64,000 nucleotides of DNA. Origin: CAYMUL01 sp964393605 (GTDB lineage Bacteria; Bacteroidota; Ignavibacteria; Ignavibacteriales; Ignavibacteriaceae). Below the pieces are notes generated by a model. It had not been told where the DNA came from and did not search any database. It was given only the letters and a program-made list of their open reading frames with translations. The stretch is taken from the NCBI GenBank assembly GCA_964393605.1, contig CAYMUL010000017.1:1-64000 (forward strand). The letters are read 5' to 3'. Below are positions 61,746 through 64,000 of the stretch, one piece after another; position 1 is the first letter of the stretch, and every line of letters starts with the position of its first letter. Position numbers and translations under genes: made by a program.

Positions 61746-62993
61746 TTAAATTAAATGCGTTAAAAATCCGTCTCTAAGTTTTGGTTCGAACCAAGTTGAT
61801 TTTGGCGGCATAATTTCTCCGGCATCGGAGATGTTCATCAAATCATCGACCGAAACAGGGAAAAGTGAAAATGCAACGGCAAACTCGCCGCTCTCAACAA
61901 GTTTTTCCAATTCATCTGTGCCGCGAATTCCACCGACGAAATCTATCCGTTTATTTGTTCGCGGGTCATCAATTCCAAGAATAGGATTGAGCAGAAAGTT
62001 TTGCAGATTACTAACATCAAGTTTATCGGCTATTGACGAGGATAAACTATTGCTGGCGAAAATTTTATCTCGCGGTATTAGCTCGTACCATTTTTTATTT
62101 ATATACATACAGTATTGTTCACGCTTCACCGGTTCTTTGTGATTCGATTCAACGATAATAAAATTTTCAGAAATCTCTCTTAAAAATTCTTGTTCCGAAA
62201 ACCCATTTAAATCTTTTACAACTCTATTGTATGGAAGAATTCGCAACTGTTCCGCAGGAAAAAGAACGGCGATAAAAAAATTATATTCTTCATCTCCGGT
62301 GTGGTTTTTATCTCTCTTCATCATCTCTGTTTTGGCGCGGCTGGCACTTGCAGCGCGATGATGTCCATCGGCGATGTATAATTTTTTTACTTCTTTAATT
62401 GAGTTGACGATTGTGTTATTCAACCCCACCGGTATTTTCCAGATTGTGTGTTGAATTCCGTCAACGCTTGTTAAATCATAAAGATAACTTTCAGTCTGAA
62501 TAATGTTTTTAATTATTTTATTTAAATCTTCAATACCGCGGTAAGTTAAAAATACAACCCCCGTTTGCGCGTGTGTTGTAATGATGTGATTTGTTCTATC
62601 ATCTTCTTTTTCTTTGCGGGTTTTTTCATGTTTCAAAATTACATCATTGTTGTAATCCTCAACCGAAAAAGTTGCGGCAATACCGACATGGCATTGCATT
62701 CCCATTATTAATCTGTAAAGATAAAATGAGGGTTCTGCCTCTTCCAGCATCGGAGCTTCTTTGATGATTCTTTCTAAATTTTGTTTTGCAAGATTATAGA
62801 CTGATGAGTCGTAAGGATTAGAATTATCCGGAAGTTCAATTTCACTTCTCGTAATTCTTAAAAAACTTAAAGGATTATCTTTAGCAAACTCTCTTGCTTC
62901 TTTCGTATTCACAACATCGTACGGTACGCTTGCAACCAAAGATGCAGCGGCAGGGGACGGTCGTAATGCTTTAAATGGTCTGATGATCGCCAT
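61746..62993 (-). CDS. DUF1015 family protein
   Basis: 415 residues from the ATG at 62993, preceded by GGAGAG; a start at 63020 is less suited because the family opens with AIIRPFKALRP. Further marks: SVPYDVVNTKEAREFAKDNP, TGVVFLTYRGIEDLNKII and KKLYIADGHHRAASASRAKT with conserved His. The family often sits beside serC and serA and has been discussed as an alternative serine-pathway component (a serine kinase relative, SbnI-like, is in the same wider family). The window supports the link with serC only by adjacency. Confidence 0.88.
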   Translation of the reverse strand: MAIIRPFKALRPSPAAASLVASVPYDVVNTKEAREFAKDNPLSFLRITRSEIELPDNSNPYDSSVYNLAKQNLERIIKEAPMLEEAEPSFYLYRLIMGMQCHVGIAATFSVEDYNNDVILKHEKTRKEKEDDRTNHIITTHAQTGVVFLTYRGIEDLNKIIKNIIQTESYLYDLTSVDGIQHTIWKIPVGLNNTIVNSIKEVKKLYIADGHHRAASASRAKTEMMKRDKNHTGDEEYNFFIAVLFPAEQLRILPYNRVVKDLNGFSEQEFLREISENFIIVESNHKEPVKREQYCMYINKKWYELIPRDKIFASNSLSSSIADKLDVSNLQNFLLNPILGIDDPRTNKRIDFVGGIRGTDELEKLVESGEFAVAFSLFPVSVDDLMNISDAGEIMPPKSTWFEPKLRDGFLTHLI

Positions 62994-63151
62994 CTTCTCT
63001 CCAATTTTTAAATTTACCACTCCAAAATTCGTAAAATAAAAGACAACTTTCCATTAAGTTTCACTAAATTCGTACGAATTCTGATACAAAAATTTTTATG
63101 GTTTTTGAGATTCGCTGAGAATAATTATTTTTAATAAAAAGAAAGTAAAAA

Positions 63152-63781
63152 ATGACTAAGAAAGAGAAAACTTTGCAAAAGAATATGATTCTTCTTTTCA
63201 TGTTGTTAATTGTTGCCGCAGTAGTTTGGTTTTCGGAAACTGCAAATTCAAAAGCCGGAACTATCGATGAGAAAAAATTTTCCAAAGTTGAAAATTTTTC
63301 TTTGAAGGATTACAACGGAAAAGAACACAATCTCTCCGATTTCAAAAATTCGAAGGCGATTGTTTTAATGTTCATCGCAACTGAATGTCCCGTTTCAAAC
63401 GCTTATAATGAGCGGATGGCAAAGATTGCGAATGATTACAAAAATAAAAACATTGCATTTCTCGGAATCAATTCCAACAAAGAAGAGAGCATTGAAGATA
63501 TTAAAACTCACGCACTCGAAAACAATTTTGAGTTTATCATTTTGAAAGATTGGGAGAACAAAATTGCAGATAAATTTTCTGCGGCTGTTACTCCCGAAAT
63601 TTTTGTTTTAAGCACAAACTATGAAATTCTTTATCACGGAAGAATTGATGACAACAGACGCGAAAAAGATGTGAAGTCGAACGATCTATCAAATGCGCTT
63701 AACGAAATTCTCTCCGGGAAAGAAGTTTCGATGAAAGAAACAAAAGCGTTCGGATGCACAATCAAGCGCATTAATAAATGA
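63152..63781 (+). CDS. Membrane-anchored redoxin (peroxiredoxin-like) protein
   Basis: 209 residues with an N-terminal membrane anchor (MILLFMLLIVAAVVWF) and a thioredoxin/AhpC-like fold: FSLKDYNGKEHNLSDFKNSK, then LMFIATECPVSNAYNERMA and AAVTPEIFVLSTNYEILYHG with the cis-Pro. The active site is CPVS, a single Cys in a CxxS form, so it may act as a peroxidase or mixed-disulfide enzyme rather than a dithiol oxidoreductase. A second thioredoxin-like gene starts within its stop codon (ATGA), suggesting a redox pair. Confidence 0.83.
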   Translation: MTKKEKTLQKNMILLFMLLIVAAVVWFSETANSKAGTIDEKKFSKVENFSLKDYNGKEHNLSDFKNSKAIVLMFIATECPVSNAYNERMAKIANDYKNKNIAFLGINSNKEESIEDIKTHALENNFEFIILKDWENKIADKFSAAVTPEIFVLSTNYEILYHGRIDDNRREKDVKSNDLSNALNEILSGKEVSMKETKAFGCTIKRINK

Positions 63782-64000
63782 TGAATTTTTTTGTTGTAAT
63801 TGTTTTAATTCTTTTCATTCCGAATAAATCATTCCTTGAAGAAATAGAAAAACCGCAAACGAAAAAAAATTTCACTCCAAAAATTGAACGAATGAATTCC
63901 GCCAAACTTGATTCGCTAATTAAAAATCGCAATGGGAAAATTTTATTTTTAAATGTTTGGGCTACATGGTGCAAACCTTGTGTGGAAGAGTTCCCGGATA
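63778..64000 (+). CDS. TlpA-like thioredoxin, partial at the window end
   Basis: The first 74 codons are inside the window. A signal or anchor segment (MMNFFVVIVLILFIPN) is followed by KLDSLIKNRNGKILFLNVWA and the CxxC active site TWCKPCVEEFPD, just before the sequence stops. The ATG overlaps the stop of the preceding redoxin gene. It most likely reduces disulfides outside the cytoplasm, in partnership with its neighbour. The gene runs on beyond 64000. Confidence 0.8.
   Translation, partial: MMNFFVVIVLILFIPNKSFLEEIEKPQTKKNFTPKIERMNSAKLDSLIKNRNGKILFLNVWATWCKPCVEEFPD

Overview
The window reads as a chromosomal segment of an AT-rich member of the Bacteroidota/Chlorobi superphylum, most likely an Ignavibacteria-type bacterium. 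The main reason is seven copies of a type IX secretion (T9SS) C-terminal sorting domain, six of them on long, mostly signal-bearing proteins and built around the motif NYPNPFNPxTxI. Supporting signs are a 2-oxoacid:ferredoxin oxidoreductase, a multiheme cytochrome and many lipoproteins. This placement is inferred from protein style; no rRNA or tRNA gene was seen.

Region by region. 1-278 is a non-coding repeat element. 539-2794 is a dipeptidyl peptidase IV. 3058-11442 is a minus-strand run of exported proteins: an orphan sorting domain, a TolB-like lipoprotein, a T9SS cytochrome with ten heme-type motifs, a GLUG-repeat protein and a T9SS esterase, with a membrane-anchored AraC regulator among them. 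11488-13976 encodes the two-subunit 2-oxoacid oxidoreductase. 14191-20601 holds a nucleotidyltransferase with a frameshifted partner, an esterase, an ABC-2 exporter pair and two more T9SS proteins. 20602-21336 is a repeat-rich gap carrying a second, inverted copy of the 1-278 element. 21337-29630 holds an epimerase, a truncated rpiB copy, a large Asp-box T9SS protein, intact rpiB, an outer-membrane receptor, a methyltransferase and rlmD. After a palindrome-rich gap come a P-loop protein, rsmI and proS; an MlaF-like ATPase overlapping a PLP decarboxylase; and a DUF433 gene with a broken partner.

36349-46876 is mostly housekeeping: a thioredoxin-like lipoprotein, a DUF4922/glycosyltransferase pair, a TPR-clpX operon, an RRM protein and the queE-queD-truA operon. 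47079-54938 is a heme operon in pathway order: HemX/CcsA-like protein, hemA, hemC, an unknown lipoprotein, a TetR-HemD fusion, hemE, a broken four-helix-bundle gene, then hemN. 54943-58744 is a restriction-type cassette: a RadC N-terminal domain protein, a fused nuclease/methylase, and a small unknown protein. The window closes with an ATP-grasp enzyme, a lipoprotein, serC, a DUF1015 gene and two thioredoxin-fold genes, the last cut by the window edge.

The most notable items are the TetR-HemD fusion inside its own pathway operon, the RadC-like/type IIG-like cassette, the T9SS-sorted multiheme cytochrome, and several signs of DNA-level shuffling: shared 3' ends of T9SS genes including their terminator, partial rpiB duplication, palindromic insertions inside a sorting domain, and the paired non-coding element.
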